DNA from: Eublepharis macularius
Taxonomy: Eukaryota > Chordata > Lepidosauria > Squamata > Eublepharidae
Length of the DNA: 64,000 nucleotides
Direction: 5' to 3'
Assembly: GCF_028583425.1 (NCBI RefSeq)
Contig: NC_072795.1
Coordinates: 67,594,001-67,658,000 of the forward strand
This document shows, piece by piece, positions 55,154 to 64,000 of this stretch. The first letter of the stretch is position 1; every line of letters starts with the position of its first letter. The notes under the pieces are model-generated. The model was not told the DNA's origin. It saw only the letters and a list, made by a program, of their open reading frames with translations, and ran no database searches. The position numbers and the translations under genes are program-made.

Positions 55154-55366
55154 GGGTTGCCAACCTCCAGTTGGGACCTTGAGTTCTCCTGGAATTACAG
55201 CTGAACTCCTGACTACAGAGATCAGTTCTCCCGAAGAAAATAGCTGTGTTGGATGGTGGGTCCTATGGTATTATACTCACTGAAGTCCCTCCGCTCCCCA
55301 AACCCTGCCCTCCCCGTGGTCCACCTCCTAATCGCCAAGAATTTCCCAATACAGAGTTTGCAACTC
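55154..55366 (+). mobile_element. TA-flanked MITE family copy
   Basis: TA-GGGTTGCCAACCTCCAG at the left and GAGTTTGCAACTC-TA at the right. The inner blocks match the copies at 54851 and 57612. TA on both sides fits a TA target. Confidence 0.8.
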
Positions 55367-55369
55367 TAG

Positions 55370-57610
55370 CTGCTGCAGGAAGGAGAAAGGCAGGGAAATC
55401 CCATTCTGCAAACTTCACTCTGCTCATGGTAATTTGGATTTCTCCTAGCAGTTATGGCTTTTAGCAGTTATGGCATAACATTATCTGTGTTGTAATCCTT
55501 TATGTGCTCTTACCTAAGGACATAAGCACCAAGTTCCATCTTTTGCAATATTCCCAGCAAACTAGCAACTGCTAGGTGAACTACCATTGCTAGGTGTCTA
55601 ATTTTTCCTCAGACAGTTCATTTTTTTCTGGGAAACCAGTTAAAATATTAGACATATAGATGATGTCCAGTATTTTTGAGCATGGGGGAGGAGGAGCAGC
55701 TGGTTGCTGGCATCCAGGAGCTAAAAACAAAAAAATGCTGTGACAAACTAACTAAATTAATACAAACAGTAAATATCAATCACTAAATAACAATTTCAAC
55801 AGATGTAATGTAAATAACTTCATATATCCCTTTAATGCATGTAGGACAAAGTGGTATTTAAAGTCAGCCAAGTCTAAACACAAGAACAAGCAATCACAAT
55901 AAATTTTGCACCCAAATACAGTAAACTGTTATAAACCTGTCGCGGTTACTACTAGAACACTTACAATTGGAGTTATTGCACAGAGTTCTCATCATACTAC
56001 ACACTGGATTTAATTCATGAATTATATAGTGAACTCTTGGAATGGAATTGTACTAGGGACTATTGTATTCAGGCTTCTTTTGTGGCACTATATATTTATT
56101 ACACTGAATAGCCATGGTCATCTTGTGAATAGGCACCAGTACTTTGTATATTTATATAGGAATGTACTATTGTTATTGTTTACACCAAGGTTGCAGGCAG
56201 CTTTCCTGTTTTCTGAGGAGAATTTCTGACACAGAACCATCAGCACATTTACTACTGGGAGAAATCTAGTTTAGCTCTGTCCTGTATTTGTTGCTTTCTG
56301 TGATGTAGAAGGCCAGAGGAACATTGAGTTCTATTCTGTTCTTAATTACTCTCTCTGTTTGAACAGCAGAATTCAGACACTGATAACTTTGTAACCTGCC
56401 AACTGGTAGTAAGCAAGCCTGATTTGGCTCCAAACTTTCCTGTAGAAGAGCTGATTCAGTCTTTTTCTGGGGGATCCCTTTTCACGCTGATGTCTTTAAT
56501 GAGGAATACCTGAATGCTGCAGAACTCTGGGATGCATTCTAAGGCCCGTTCTCAGTTTTAATGGGACACTAAACTGAGTATGAGTGTGGGCACCTAGTGG
56601 GACATACAGGGATCTTTGGCCTTGTTGCTGGGGTAGCTACACATAAATGTAGACTGCACCCAGGAGCCACTCCTCTATAGCTTTGCATTGAATGGAGAAG
56701 ACCTCATCAAGCGTTTGAGAGGATTGGACAGCAGCCATACTTTGGGTTTGTCCTGCCACACTGATTTTTAAAGTATCAACTTTCCACACTTCTTATGGAG
56801 CATATGGAAACTGATGTTTACGTATGTCATAAAAATCCCATCTGGTAGGAACCTGCATGTGTGTTAATGGCAGCAGACCACTGTATTAAATTCAGGGGCA
56901 ACTTGTTCATTGTGTTTGATTGGTCACTAGCTTTCAAAAAACTGGCTGCTCCTTCATGCTGCACAATTATTTTGCACACTAGTTGGCTGGGCTTCCCCGC
57001 AGGCTTGATTGTCTGCAGAGTATAGTATGCCTAGCCCCTGGTATTTCTGTGAACTTGAACATAGCAAAATTGTGCATGCTTATATCTTGATATAAGGGTT
57101 AAATTGTTAAAAAAATGATTGCAAACGAAACCACTCCTCTCTTAATCAAGAGATATTCCTCCATATTTATTTATTGAATTAATTTAAAGAATTTGCTCTG
57201 CTAAATCAACTCATTTAGTCTCTCATAGTGGCTTGAGTCAAAATAGCCCAAGCCTTACCTTTTGGAGGGGAAGATGAAGGAATTTCAGTACAATCCTGTG
57301 CTAGTTCTGTTGTTATTAATCAATAGAACAACCACCACATAGATGTCTCTGGTAGGTTGTGAAAATGAGAGTGTTTTCCACATCAGATTAAGTGAGGCTT
57401 CCATACTTGGTTTCTTTTAAAAGTGTTATAGCACTTTGAGGTTATGGTATCTAATTATGTAGGTTTTAATCTCTTTAATTGGAATAAGATAATGAAGTAG
57501 ATAATGACTTGGATTCTGTCCTATATGAGCATAGTAATGTTCACGGAAGGGAATTCTAACTTCCCACTCCTGCTGCAACCTGCCAGGCTCCTGGAAATCC
57601 TGCCCCCCAG
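55370..57610. other. Intergenic DNA with a weak exon-like segment
   Basis: Mostly unique-looking. At 56350..56540 a pyrimidine-rich acceptor-like tract (CTCTCTGTTTGAACAGCAG) precedes about 50 open codons, treated as a finding. No named gene is recognised. Confidence 0.3.
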
Positions 57611-57611
57611 G

Positions 57612-57832
57612 TAGGGTTGCCAAGTCCAAGCTGGGAAAATTGTGAAGATTTGGTGGTGGAGCCTTGGAAGGGTGGAGTCTGGGGAGGGATGGAGCTCAAA
57701 CTCCATAGAGTGATGCTGTAGTCCACGTTCAAGCAGTTATTTTCTCCAGGGGAACTGAGCTCTGTACTCTGGAAATCAGTTGTATTTTCAGAGAACTCCA
57801 AGTCCCACCTGGAGGTTGGCAACCATACCCTA
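57612..57832 (-). mobile_element. TA-flanked MITE family copy (antisense)
   Basis: TAGGGTTGCCAAG at the left and GGAGGTTGGCAACCATACCC at the right, with the interior in reverse orientation relative to 55154. A short further end fragment is near 58100..58148. Confidence 0.75.
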
Positions 57833-58433
57833 AGGATTGGTGGCTACCTGAGTAGTGGGGTGGGCAATGTGGACATCTGTAGTGCAAATCAATGAAAATT
57901 GTTCCTCCCCCTTCCTTTGGTAAAAGTACCTTTTGCTGCAGCTAAATTAATGCACAAGTTAACTGTAGTTTAGAGCCTCCGATTATGTTGGGCCTCTAAA
58001 TACAACTCCCCTCCCCTAAATATGACTAAATTACCATGGGGGAAATGCTAGGGGGCATTTCAAAGCTGACCTAGCTTAGGGCTGGAGTCAAGAGATGAAT
58101 TACACCTCCAGGAGAACTCCAGGCCCAGACAGGAGGGTGGCAACCCTTAGGGCCTTCGCAAGTCTTAATCTGGCCCTGCTTTCTGTGTGTAAAAAACATA
58201 GGATCCAGGCCAATGTATTTTGTTCACTGCTACATAACAAAAATATTTAAACTGATTGGTTCAGAAGATACATTTCCTGCAGCACGGATGTATTTTGTTT
58301 CCCTCAAACTAATTTGTCTGGCAAGCACTGAATTAGAACCAGAGTTGTCACCACTTTCCTGGCAATGTGGCAATGTCTAGGTTCCCAGTGTCATTGTAAA
58401 ACCAAATAACTGCCATGCAATGACGCCATATTA

Positions 58434-59477
58434 CATATAAGACGGGACAGGTTCCAATCAAAGCTATATAATGAGGGAAACCCCAGGAACCTCACATTTG
58501 ACAAAAATATATCAAACAACTTTAATCACAGATATCCATCTCATTCTATAAGAATACAAATTTAGCTCATACAAAAATACAAATTCAATTCATGTGATAA
58601 TATTCAATTCATACAATATTGCCTATAGCCCACACTATATATGAATACAGCTGAAGTCCATACAATAGGACTAGGCTCGAGACCCGTGTAAGTCCAGTAT
58701 ATAAGTATCAATAAGTAGCTAATGCACCAATAGCGAGTCCCAAGTAGCTGTAATTCCTGTGTAAATTTCAAAACGACTGCTGCCACGCTACGTGTGTAGG
58801 AGCCCCGGTCGGGACTCTCAACGAATGGTGCGTAAATTTCAAAGCGGCTGGATCCGCGCTGAAGGTGCCAGAGCCCCCTCTGGGTCTCCCGGCAGATTAC
58901 AAGCTGCTTGTAATTAGCATTGATTAAAGAGTGAAAGTGTCGGCACAGACTGACCCACCGGAAAACTGAGCTTTTGACTGTTATGATTATAAGGTGGCCA
59001 AGAAGAAGGGTTTCCGAAACGAGCATTTGTAGCTGGCGGGCTCGTTGCCATCTGCCGGGAGACCCAGAGGGGGCTCTGGCACCTTCAGCACGGATCCAGC
59101 CGCTTTGAAATTTACGCACCATTCGTTGAGAGTCCCGACCGGGGCTCCTACACACGTAGCGTGGCAGCAGTCGTTTTGAAATTTACACAGGAATTACAGC
59201 TACTTGGGACTCGCTATTGGTGCATTAGCTACTTATTGATACTTATATACTGGACTTACACGGGTCTCGAGCCTAGTCCTATTGTATGGACTTCAGCTGT
59301 ATTCATATATAGTGTGGGCTATAGGCAATATTGTATGAATTGAATATTATCACATGAATTGAATTTGTATTTTTGTATGAGCTAAATTTGTATTCTTATA
59401 GAATGAGATGGATATCTGTGATTAAAGTTGTTTGATATATTTTTGTCAAATGTGAGGTTCCTGGGGTTTCCCTCATT
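58434..59477. mobile_element. Penelope-like inverted duplication: two 428-bp arms
   Basis: Arm 58470..58897 is the reverse complement of 59050..59477 with only one mismatch noticed. The 152-bp spacer contains GAAGAAGGGTTTCCGAAACG, the type of text seen next to the terminal repeats of Penelope-like elements. The whole insert is flanked by ATGACGCCATATTA at 58420..58433 and 59478..59491, a 14-bp target duplication. The left side has about 36 extra bases before the arm. The open frames 58604..59155 and 59161..59343 are mirror images of one another and simply reflect the palindrome. Confidence 0.85.
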
Positions 59478-59491
59478 ATGACGCCATATTA

Positions 59492-59640
59492 GTCTGCTAC
59501 AACCAAAACTACTATGTCTGTCGCACATTAAAGACTACTGTAGCAGACGCTTCATCAGCCAGTGCCCATTTTGTCAGATGCCCATATGTTAACATTAAGT
59601 TGGGACAGGTACATATACAAACAATGGGTTGAGGGGAATA
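59492..59640 (-). mobile_element. Penelope-like element end, target of the palindrome insertion
   Basis: On the minus strand: CTGATGAAGCGTCTGCTACA, GTCTTTAATGTGCGACAGAC and TTTTGGTTGTAGCAGACTAA, a diverged version of the usual end of these elements (GTCTTAAAGGTGC.AC.GGAC then CAGACTAA.A.GGC). Its tail continues left of the insertion near 58410. Confidence 0.6.
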
Positions 59641-59849
59641 GTTATCACAAAAATGTCCAAAGGCTAAGTTTCTCCAGCAGGTGCATTACACTGGAGACCA
59701 CCTATGAGCATGATTCAATCAAGACTAGCTGATCCACTCAGAGTAGGTGTGTGGACCACTACTGATGAATCACCAAAGGATGGTGAATGTGAACCTGCTT
59801 TTCTAGAATAACATTTCTATATGCTATTTTTTAATATTTCTAGAATGTG

Positions 59850-60300
59850 TGTGTTTATGTGCTGCAGATCACTTTTGACTTAGGGTGATCCTATGAATTA
59901 ATGACCTTCAAAACGTCCTATCATTGATGGGTTTGCTTAGTTCTTGCAAACTGAAGGCTGAGGCTTCCTTTATCAAGCCCATCCATCTAATTTTCGGTGT
60001 TCCTCTTTCCTAATGCCTTCAACTTCTCTTAGCTTTACTGTCTTTGTGAATCTTGTCGCATCATGATGTAATCAAAGCCTTAGTTTAGGTTCTAGGGAGA
60101 ATTCAGGCTTTTGATCTAGAACCCACTAATTTTCTTTTTGGTGATCTATAGTATTCGAAAAACAAAAATCTCCAGCACATTTAAGATATTCTTCCTTGTC
60201 AGCTTTTTTCATTGTCCGGCTTTTCACATCCATACATAGCAGCCGAAATACCATAGCATGAATTATCTGGATCTTAGCCTCCTGAGGCAGTCCAGCCTAA
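59850..60300 (-). mobile_element. LINE 3' fragment, possibly R4/Dong-like
   Basis: On the + strand: ACTTAGGGTGATCCTATGAA, AATGACCTTCAAAACGTCC, GTCAGCTTTTTTCATTGTC, CACATCCATACATAGCAGCC. I recall this text as the end of a LINE widespread in squamates, but the clade assignment is uncertain. Degenerate, no open frame. Confidence 0.45.
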
Positions 60301-60364
60301 GCCCATTTCAATCAATTTTATGTGGAGTTACTTCAGTTTAAGCTCACTGCAATCAACGGGCTTA

Positions 60365-60736
60365 CACTGGGTTGCGTTAAAACCGCCTTTTCTCGCGATA
60401 AGTTTTCCGGTCTCTTTCAGTCTCTTTAAACGTGTCTGGGAGGCCGGCGGAACGTCTCTTTCGGCGTCTGAACACGTTTCCGACACACTCAGCATGGCCA
60501 CCTCCTCGCCCCTTTCCGTTGCGTCTGGCGAGGGGGCAGAACTCCACACCTGCTGGCTCCGTTTCTAAAGTCATGTTTTAAGTAGCAGCGACGAAGGCCT
60601 ATGAAAAGGAAGAAAGCCCGCCTCCTGTCCAATGGGAGCCGCAGCATGGGCGGGGTAAGCCTCCCGGGTGCCTCAGTTCCCGGGTCAAGCCCACAGTAGC
60701 CGGGTGAAGCGAGCCGGGGAACGGGGGGTGGGGGGG
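60365..60736 (+). promoter_or_regulatory. WBP1L: CpG-rich promoter of WBP1L
   Basis: An abrupt rise in CpG content compared with the preceding 35 kb. It has TCTCGCGA at 60391..60398, a CCAAT box in CTGTCCAATGGG near 60626..60637, and a GC box GGGCGGGG near 60649..60656. No TATA box is seen, as usual for a broadly expressed gene. The 5' untranslated region probably starts between about 60640 and 60736, but the exact start cannot be read. Confidence 0.65.
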
Positions 60737-60823
60737 ATGGAGAGGAGGCTCTTCGGTGCCATGGCCCTGCTCCTCTTCCAGGCCTTGCCCGAGGGGTTAC
60801 CGGCCAGCGTGGAGCCCGCACAG
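60737..60823 (+). CDS. WBP1L: WBP1L first coding exon (partial gene, runs off the window)
   Basis: The ATG at 60737 opens MERRLFGAMALLLFQALPEG, ending at residue 29 (VEPAQ) before the donor GTAGGAGG at 60824. Human WBP1L (WW domain binding protein 1-like, OPAL1) has an isoform starting MERR.LLGGMALLL.QALP and ending in a short hydrophilic stretch before the conserved cysteine-rich DKEACVG exon. The segment is a typical signal peptide. WBP1L is a single-pass membrane protein whose PPxY motifs bind WW-domain ubiquitin ligases. The exon ends in phase 0. The later exons are not in the window; intron 1 is known to be long. Position downstream of SFXN2 on the same strand supports the call. Confidence 0.88.
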
Positions 60824-61429
60824 GTAGGAGGAGGGGCAAAGGGGGCAGAGGGGCGGAGTTGAGGCCTCGCAGGGCAGGGCAGGGAAGCAGAAAGGGGCTG
60901 CTGGGGGCAAGATAGTGGATGCCAACTCGAGGGGAACGGAGGGAGACCCTGGGGGTAGGGGGGAGAAGCGGCAGGAGGCCTCGGCAGTGACGGGGGCAAG
61001 CTTCGGGAAGAAGTCATTGTTAGAGGCCTCGGGACGATGGGGGATGGGTAGATAAGTAGGCGTAGGCGAATCTTTGAGGGAGAGAAGTGTGAATGGCGTT
61101 GAGCAGTAGTCTGTTTAGGGAAAGGATGCGAGTCTTGAAGTATTGTGTCTTCTTGTACAGGATATTTTTGGCCACTTCACGTGTGTAGTTTCATATATTA
61201 GGTCACTGGGCAGGGCGAATCAAACATTTAAAGGGGCAAAGGGAACATTCAGGTCAGATGTTATGATCATAATATGTGTTTTGGTGGACATGAGAATACA
61301 ACTAAGATACACATATGTACTACTTTTCTGTTTCTTATGGGAAGTTTTGCATCTGGGTGCAAGTACCCGAACTCAGAATGTGCAGGTTCTGCTTCCTTTA
61401 GGAAGGATGTATATCTGAATTGGTGGTAG

Positions 61430-61612
61430 AGGGTGCCCTCAAGTCATAGATGACTTATGGTGACCCCTAGTAGAGTTTTCATGGCAAGAGATTAACAGAG
61501 GTGATTTGCCATTGCCTGCCTCTGCAACCCTGGTCTTTGTTGGAGACTGACCCTATTTAGCTTCTGAGGTCTGATGAGATTGGGCTTGCCTGGGCTATCA
61601 AGGTCAGGGTAC
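61430..61612 (-). mobile_element. 5S rRNA-derived SINE in WBP1L intron 1
   Basis: On the + strand it reads TTAGCTTCTGAGGTCTGATG then AGATTGGGCTTGCCTGGGC, the complement of the 5S rRNA segment containing the pol III internal promoter. It is preceded by the SINE body GTCATAGATGACTTATGGTG, GTTTTCATGGCAAGAGATTA and GATTTGCCATTGCCTGCCTC. 5S-headed SINEs are known from squamates. Confidence 0.8.
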
Positions 61613-61889
61613 ATATCTGAATTATTTGTTAGTTTTTCTTATGTAAAATAGGCTCAAGCTGTTCTCAGGTGCCTTTTCTATACATCCAAAAGCAGATGCA
61701 TCTTAAAGCAAGCATGTGCCTTCCACAATTCACATGTGTTGTATGTGTGTATTTTTGGGTCAGATTGTCAGTACCCAAATATGAAATATTTCTCAAGGCT
61801 CTTCCCTATACAAGAAAATGTAGTCTGTGAAGTTCCAGGAAGGGTTTACTTTGCAACAACAAAGAAAACACACTAAAAAAGTGAACAAG

Positions 61890-62210
61890 TTTAAGAACAT
61901 AAGAAGAGCTCCCTTGCATCAAATCAGTGTCTCATTTAGTCCAGTGGCCCCTTTCAGACAGCAGGCAATCTGTAGGACTAACAAGCAGATTAATAATGTT
62001 TATATGCTGATCTGCTAGACAAATTAGTGCCCCAATAAGAGCAGTATAGAGGTCTAGCGCCCCCTCCCCCCTGCTTTCTAGCACTGGCCAATCACTATTT
62101 CTCAGTTTAACTTCACTTCATGGGGCTGTTGTAAGGATGAAAAAGGAAGGGGAAACCATGTATGCCATCCAGAGGTTCTTGGAGGAAGGGTGGGATAAAT
62201 ATGTTGCTGA
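61890..62210. repeat. Dispersed squamate repeat fragment
   Basis: AAGAACATAAGAAGAGCTCCC, CATTTAGTCCAGTGGCCCC and the following tail are typical of a common squamate repeat. It also has SINE-like GGGGCTGTTGTAAGGATGAA near 62120. Confidence 0.5.
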
Positions 62211-64000
62211 TAATGAATGAACAGAAAGCAGGCACCATAAATGGAAACCTACAGAAATCAGTGGGAGAACATTTTGGTGCCTATGGACATTATATCTCTG
62301 ACCTCAAGGTCATGGTATTTTTTAAAAAGTTAGAAGACAGAGAAGCTGCAGAAAGGTCAGACTTCTTAATTAATTCTTATCTCTTAGTTGAAGTAATGAT
62401 TATGGTACAAAAAGGAACTGGTGATTCGAGCTTTGTTTGCTGTTTGTGCATTTCATCAAATCTAAATTGTATACTGCATCCCTGGGTGTGTTGTTGAGGT
62501 AGGCTCCTGCCTTTGAAAATGTGTCACACTAAACAAGGTAGTATTTAAGGTGCCAGGGGATGCTTTCTTTTGGGAGGCAGGTATCTAGGGAAAAGTGAGG
62601 AACAAACATGAGCAGTTAAAGGAATGGCTTGATACTATAGAATAAAGTGCTATAGTATATAGAACTGACATGTTGGCTTAAACTCTTCTGACCAATGCAC
62701 TTCTTATTTTGCCTTTCCAAAATTCAACTTAGAGATGGCTTTGTATGCATGACAAGTCTTACAGGGTTTGGTGAAGTATAGATACATCTCATAAGCATCT
62801 GCCAGCGAGTGAAGGATGGAAGTAGGTACTACCCATTTGACATGTAGTAAGTTGGATCTTGTGCTTGCCATTTGATTCTGTGTTGTGCATTCCTCAGTAC
62901 TATAACACAATTGCTCTTTCTTTCTCATGTCTTAAATTGATTGTATGCTAGAGACCAAATTGTGGCTAAGGAGCCATATAACAGAGTAGTTCAAGGAAGA
63001 AATTCTTGCACAATGGGCTGTTACAAACATTCACTTTGGTCATGGAAAGTTGAAAATCAGTTAAGGAGGTTTGTTTGGAAGAAGAGGCATGTGCAAGTAC
63101 TAGAAGGAAGAAATTGTGTGTTGGAGGGATCAGGAAGGCAGGGGAGGTGTGCAGGCTGATGGGCTCAAGAGGCCAATGGGGTGTGGAGTCTCATGCAGGT
63201 CTTAAAAATAGAAGGCATCTGTGATAGTGATAGGAACAGGGTAATGGAGTTATTTTTTTCATATTGCTTCTAGTAACAATGTTCAGATCCAAGCCTGTGG
63301 GAGTCTGTTGGAAGTTAAACCAAAATCACTCATGATATGGGGTATGCCTTAGTAATTGCAACACATGTTTCCTTTCACACTCTCGTCAATGTGCTCAGGC
63401 TGAGGGAGATGATGAACAGAATGTGCGTGGTGGAAACAGTGCATGGAAGTTGTGTGATTCCAGAGATGGCAGGACAGGGAAGGGGCTTGGCAGGGGTGGG
63501 GGGGGGTAGGACTAGGTTTACAGAACTAGAAAAACCTATCGAATGTTCACAAACCTTAACTGCTGAAGGGAAGAGTAATTACACTGTTACCTCTATGGAA
63601 AGAGTGATTGGTTACTTTGCCTGGAGAAAGATGTCAGAGGGCCTAGGTTTGAGAGAAGGGAGGAAAGTGTGCTATGAAAAATGTTCCCATAGGGTCTGGT
63701 GGCCATTATTTAGAAATGAATTTTGGCAAGCACTGGCCATCAGAGAAGGTGGCCTAGCTGGTAAATAATCTTTTAGGCTAGCTAGCAACCTTAATGGACT
63801 TATTTGTAAACCTTTCTTATTACTCGATCATCTGCATTTAAAGGCCTCATTTTTCAGAACTGACATTGATTTGTTGATCATGCAATATTTTGGATCTCTC
63901 TTTGAGAGAGACTGGGTGTAGTATAATACTCACTTTAGTTAAAACTTATAAGCAGCTTCAAGTGCACAATGCTATCTTAAATGAATGTTTAAGATAGCAT
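62211..64000 (+). other. WBP1L: WBP1L intron 1, no exon or repeat recognised
   Basis: No match to the expected cysteine-rich second exon. The open frame 63337..63768 (143 codons) has no known domain and sits inside the intron. The last bases form a small hairpin (ATGCTATCTTAAA at 63969..63981 against TTTAAGATAGCAT at 63988..64000), cut by the window edge. Confidence 0.45.

Noticed and set aside
58604..59155. 183-codon minus-strand open frame
   Set aside because: It lies in the giant inverted repeat, and its C-terminal part is repeated by the + strand frame at 59161..59343. It is a by-product of the palindrome, with no known domain.
61555..61606. 5S rRNA gene fragment
   Set aside because: Diverged and attached to a SINE body; it is a 5S-derived SINE, not an rRNA gene.
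63337..63768. 143-codon frame in WBP1L intron 1
   Set aside because: No recognisable domain, no splice context, and not the expected cysteine-rich WBP1L second exon.

Overview
The window is vertebrate nuclear DNA, most likely from a squamate reptile (a lizard or close relative). It contains a spliced gene with GT-AG introns. Its repeats are typical of non-avian reptiles: CR1, L2 and L1 LINE fragments, Penelope-like elements, tRNA- and 5S-derived SINEs, LTR elements and many short foldback/MITE copies. The species cannot be named from the sequence alone.

Two genes are supported. SFXN2 (sideroflexin-2, a mitochondrial inner-membrane carrier) is complete at coding level. It has 11 coding exons on the + strand between 5331 and 24963. 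These join in frame into a 322-residue protein, the same length as human SFXN2. The second gene is WBP1L: its first coding exon (60737..60823, + strand) encodes a 29-residue signal-peptide start and sits in a CpG-rich promoter; the rest of the gene lies beyond the right edge. SFXN2 followed by WBP1L on the same strand matches the order on human chromosome 10. The two proteins are not known to work together. The pairing is conserved synteny, not an operon-like unit.

Layout: 1..690 is a striking nested inverted-repeat structure. 700..5326 is upstream sequence with scattered repeats. 5331..24963 is SFXN2, whose introns carry a Penelope-like element, a TIR element, SINEs, a CR1 end, an antisense L1 3' end with a nested MITE, and an antisense L2/CR1 fragment. 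24964..60360 is about 35 kb of intergenic DNA dominated by mobile elements. Its main elements are five copies of a palindromic MITE, a TA-flanked MITE family, a solo LTR at 43370..44122, an L2 with a 307-codon open frame, a hAT-type MITE, a 2.6-kb L1 with an 18-bp target duplication, and a 428-bp near-perfect inverted repeat at 58470..59477. 60365..60823 is the WBP1L promoter and exon 1. The rest is WBP1L intron 1.

The most unusual material is structural: the nested foldback at the left edge, the giant palindrome at 58.4-59.5 kb, and Penelope-like ends that share a hammerhead-ribozyme-like half core with a compensated stem. I found no new protein-coding system.
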